From the NCBI GenBank assembly GCA_961205875.1, contig OY540812.1:31319098-31383097 (forward strand): a stretch of DNA of 64,000 bases. The letters are read 5' to 3'. The stretch comes from Sialis fuliginosa (taxonomy: Eukaryota > Arthropoda > Insecta > Megaloptera > Sialidae). The position numbers and the translations under genes were made by a program. Below, one piece after another: positions 60,586 to 64,000 of the stretch. How positions within the stretch are numbered: position 1 is the first letter of the stretch; the number at the start of each line of letters is the position of its first letter. The notes below the pieces were generated by a model, which saw only the letters and a list, made by a program, of their open reading frames with translations, was not told the origin of the DNA and made no database searches.

Positions 60586-62550
60586 AGCACAACTCATACC
60601 AAGACAACTAATACCGAGACAAATCATACCGGGACAACTCATACCAAGACAACTCATACCAGGAGACAACTCATACCACGACAGCTAATACCAGTAGACA
60701 ACTCATACCAGGGGACAACTCATACCAGGACAACTCATACCAGTGGACAACTCATACCGCGACAACTCATACCACGACAAGTCATACCAGGGGACAACTC
60801 ATACCAGCGGACAACTCATACCACCCATATTTTTTTATTTTGTAAGATTAAGGTTTTTACGGAAAAAAAAATTATATTTACGTATTAAGTAAGATTATAG
60901 GCCCGTATTGTTCAAATAACAAATTCAAATGAACTATATAGAAACCTTGTTTATAATTTAATCAATTAAAAAACAATTGTACAGATGCGTATTAAGTGAT
61001 ATTTGAGGCCCGTGTATTAAATTAATTTATAAATTCACAACTCGTCCCCTGTCACAGATGAAGGGTTGTATTAGGTCTCATTCGATCCGGCGGGAAAAAT
61101 ACTTCGGGATACCAGGGGTGTGGGGGGCAAAACTACCCTCTAACTAGCACAGGAGTCGAGATATTTTCGATTTTCTGTAATGAATACTACATAAGTAGCG
61201 AAACAGAAAAATTCAATATTTACAATAAATACAGCATGGAAACATATGATATTATGATTAAATTTAATAAAATGTGAAAATCTAGATACGTATTAAGTGA
61301 TATTTTAAGCCCGTAGTGTTAAAATAACAAATTCACATACACTATACAGAAACCTTGTTTACAATTTGATGAATTTAAAAAAATGGTTTTTATATAGTAT
61401 ATGTGAATTTGTTATTTTAACAATATGGGCCTAAAATATCACTTAATACGTGTCTGGATTTTTTTTTCATTTTATTAAATTTAATAATAATATCATATGT
61501 TCTATACTGTATTTATTGTAAATATTGAATTTTTCTCTTATTTTTCTACTTATTCATTACAGAAAATAGTAAAAATCTCGACTCCTGTGCTAGATAGAGA
61601 GTAGTTTTGCCCCCCACACCCCTGGTATCCCGAAGTATTTTTCCCGCCGGATCGAATGAGACCAAATACAACCCTCCATCTGTGACAGGGGACGAGTTAT
61701 GAATTTATAAATAAATTTAATACACGGGCCTCGAATATCACTCAATACGCTTCTGTACATTTTTTTTTAAATTGATTAAATTATAAACAAGGTTTCTATT
61801 TAAAATATGTCTATTTGTTATTTTAACAATGCGGGCCTAAAATATCACTTAATACGTGCCTGGACTTTTTATGAAATTCAATGATAATATCTAATGTTTC
61901 TATTTTGTATTTATTGTAAAGATTGAATTTTTCTGTTTTGCTGTATTCATTACAGAAAATCGAAAATATCTCGACTCCTGTGCTAGTTAGAGGGTAGTTT
62001 TGCCCCCCACACCCCTGGTATCCCGAAGTATTTTTCCCGCCGGATCGAATGAGACCTAATACAACCCTTCATCTGTGACAGGGGACGAGTTGTGAATTTA
62101 TAAATTAATTTAATACACGGGCCTCAAATATCACTTAATACGCATCTGTACAATTGTTTTTTAATTGATTAAATTATAAACAAGGTTTCTATATAGTTCA
62201 TTTGAATTTGTTATTTGAACAATACGGGCCTATAATCTTACTTAATACGTAAATATAATTTTTTTTTCCGTAAAAACCTTAATCTTACAAAATAAAAAAA
62301 TATGGGTGGTATGAGTTGTCCGCTGGTATGAGTTGTCCCCTGGTATGACTTGTCGTGGTATGAGTTGTCGCGGTATGAGTTGTCCACTGGTATGAGTTGT
62401 CCTGGTATGAGTAGTCCCCTGGTATGAGTTGTCTACTGGTATTAGCTGTCGTGGTATGAGTTGTCTCCTGTTATGAGTTGTCTTGGTATGAGTTGTCCCG
62501 GTATGATTTGTCTCGGTATTTGTTGTCTTGGTATGAGTTGTGCTCAACCC
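60586..62550. mobile_element. about 2-kb palindrome with tandem-repeat tips
   Basis: Both tips start GGGGGTTGAGCACAACTCAT and then carry about 15 units of a 14-17-bp repeat (ACAACTCATACCAGGGG-like; 60592-60830 and 62296-62540). The two tip arrays differ at only a few bases. Inward lie copies of unit U: one full copy on the left (centred near 61100) and two on the right (near 61600 and 62000, about 395 bp apart), meeting near 61390. No protein-like frame; the open stretches across the tips are repeat translations. Confidence 0.85.
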
Positions 62551-64000
62551 CCGGGCACTAGCGTTTCAGAATTAAATTCTTTTATAAAATAAATAAAAAA
62601 TTTAACTTTTGACGAATTTCGCTGATTACATAAATGTACATAATTAAATAATATTATATAATAATAATTACATACACACCATATGGAAAATCGATGAAAT
62701 AGAAACTATTAAAAATTGCAAAAAAGTTTAAGGTGTTTTTTATGTTTGTATATTACTTATTATTATTTTAAAAGGAAAGTTATACCTACTTTGGGCGTGG
62801 GTTAAATAAAAAACAGATTGTAATAAAGATAGAAGTCATTTACAGAGTTCCGTGCATAATTCTGTAAATAACTTCCACTTTCCTTTAACGCGCCAATATA
62901 TTTTACAAATTAAGGCAGTTACGGTTTTACGTAAACCAAAGAATTTCCATAATTTTATTTGCATATCTCACATCAGTCATTAAAATAATCAGTTGTTTTT
63001 ATTATTAACTGACTTCAAAAAGGAGGGGGTTCTCAATTCGATAATATATATTTTTTATGTATGCTCGTGTTCGGGTTTAACTAACCAATTTGGAAGATTT
63101 TGTTTTGTTTGAAAGAGTATATTCTCAAGATGGTTCCATATAAATTTTATTAGAATCTGACCATGGAATTCAAAAGGAAAAAAAAAAAAACTTTTTAGAA
63201 AAAAATAAAACGACTTAAAAAAAACCCTAAAAATACTGAAACGTAAATAACAATTAAATTTAACAATTTTTGAAGTCAATGCGAAACCAATAAAATCTTT
63301 TTACGGAAAAAATGAATAAAACTGACTTCAAAAATTGTTAAATTAAATTTTTTTTTTCATGATTTTTGGGTTTTTTTTAATCGATTTTATTTTTTTTCTT
63401 AAAAAGTTTTTTATTGTAACCGTAAAAGTTCTAGTAGACAATTATTTTAAATTTAAATAAATAAAATCGTCTCGTATTTGGTTACATAGAACCTTGGAAC
63501 TATAAATGATACGAACTTTGGAATAGATTTTAAATAATTGTTATATAGTCTAATTTTACGTGTTCAAACTTCAAATCATTCCAATTATTATTTTATAAGT
63601 TACAGTCCTTTGAGTGATGTATTGTTATTCGAAGAACAATGGATTAATTTATGTAAGTACTACTCGTAGGTTAAATTTAATATTGCAATTAATTTTGATT
63701 TAATAAATTCGAAAGTGTCTTCCCCATTTTTAGGCATGTCTCGTGAAAATTATTATTTTTATTTAACTATAAAAAATTGAAAAAAAAACAATTATGAGAG
63801 CCTCCAGGGGTCATGATTGACCAAATCTTTTTTTAAGTTTTGGCGTTAGGGAGTGTCCCATACAGACACGACTATTTGACTAAATCTTATGAATGACTTT
63901 TATAGATCAGACTTTTCTCTTCAATTTGCTTTTGACCTAGTTATTTGCGATCGAAGCAAAAAATCCACACTTTTAATGCTGAAAGTCTTTTCTTCATAAC
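62551..64000. other. intergenic, no gene seen
   Basis: AT-rich; the LINE-tail-like piece is listed separately. 63790-63870 has a slightly GC-rich CCTCCAGGGGTCATGATTGA segment of unknown kind. Confidence 0.5.
63005..63180 (+). mobile_element. dispersed LINE-tail-like repeat, 5' part
   Basis: Shares ACTTCAAAAAGGAGG, GTTCTCAATTCG, AGATGGTTCCATATAAATTT and AGAATCTGACCATGGA with 56268-56415. Confidence 0.5.

Noticed and set aside
60565..60888. 107-codon open stretch rich in Thr, His and Gln (and its mirror at 62242-62547)
   Set aside because: It is the translation of the short tandem repeats at the palindrome tips; no start context, no domain.

Overview
The window is AT-rich, intron-rich eukaryotic nuclear DNA from an insect. 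I infer this from two muscle troponin C genes with the insect-type layout (a first coding exon holding only the ATG), a small secreted C-type lectin gene, and repeats typical of insect genomes (hAT, mariner, pogo, piggyBac and Penelope-like remains, and CTAGT-ended Helitron-like repeats). Some repeats resemble ones common in Lepidoptera, but the order cannot be fixed from the window alone. There is no operon, CRISPR array, rRNA or convincing tRNA.

Only three host genes can be supported, all on the + strand. (1) 2751-5792: a six-exon gene for a 232-residue secreted C-type lectin-like protein whose middle exons arose by tandem duplication of an exon pair. (2) 31675-34987: a six-exon troponin C of 153 residues. 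(3) 38660-43977: a five-exon troponin C paralogue of 150 residues, 3.7 kb downstream in the same orientation. It shares every intron position except one that it lacks. In both troponin C proteins EF-hands II and IV look competent for calcium and I and III look degenerate. Both would act in the thin-filament troponin complex. A perfect MEF2-type site and a TATA-like box precede the first gene; a TATA-like/initiator pair precedes the second.

Most of the rest is layered mobile DNA. 5.8-31 kb holds foldback elements (6256-7130, 16737-17269), hAT-type MITEs with 8-bp target duplications, tandem arrays (115 bp, 193 bp, 41 bp, 30 bp and 288 bp periods), an internally deleted mariner-type transposon and an internally deleted pogo-like transposon whose N- and C-terminal transposase pieces are still in one frame apart from one stop. 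Hammerhead-ribozyme-like cores recur in several repeats. 45-49 kb holds a TA-flanked element loaded with 129-bp satellite units in both orientations, then a 42-bp minisatellite. 50.5-51.6 kb holds a Penelope-like fragment with a recognisable GIY-YIG domain. 52.2-54.1 kb is a three-element nest. 59.3-62.5 kb is a set of related palindromes, the largest about 2 kb with nearly identical arms ending in arrays of a roughly 15-bp repeat.

In functional terms, the two troponin C genes form a local paralogue cluster and the lectin is an unrelated neighbour. I find no multi-gene pathway and no clear new biological system. The most unusual structures are the satellite-loaded transposon, the young palindrome, the short motif they share, and the hammerhead-like cores.
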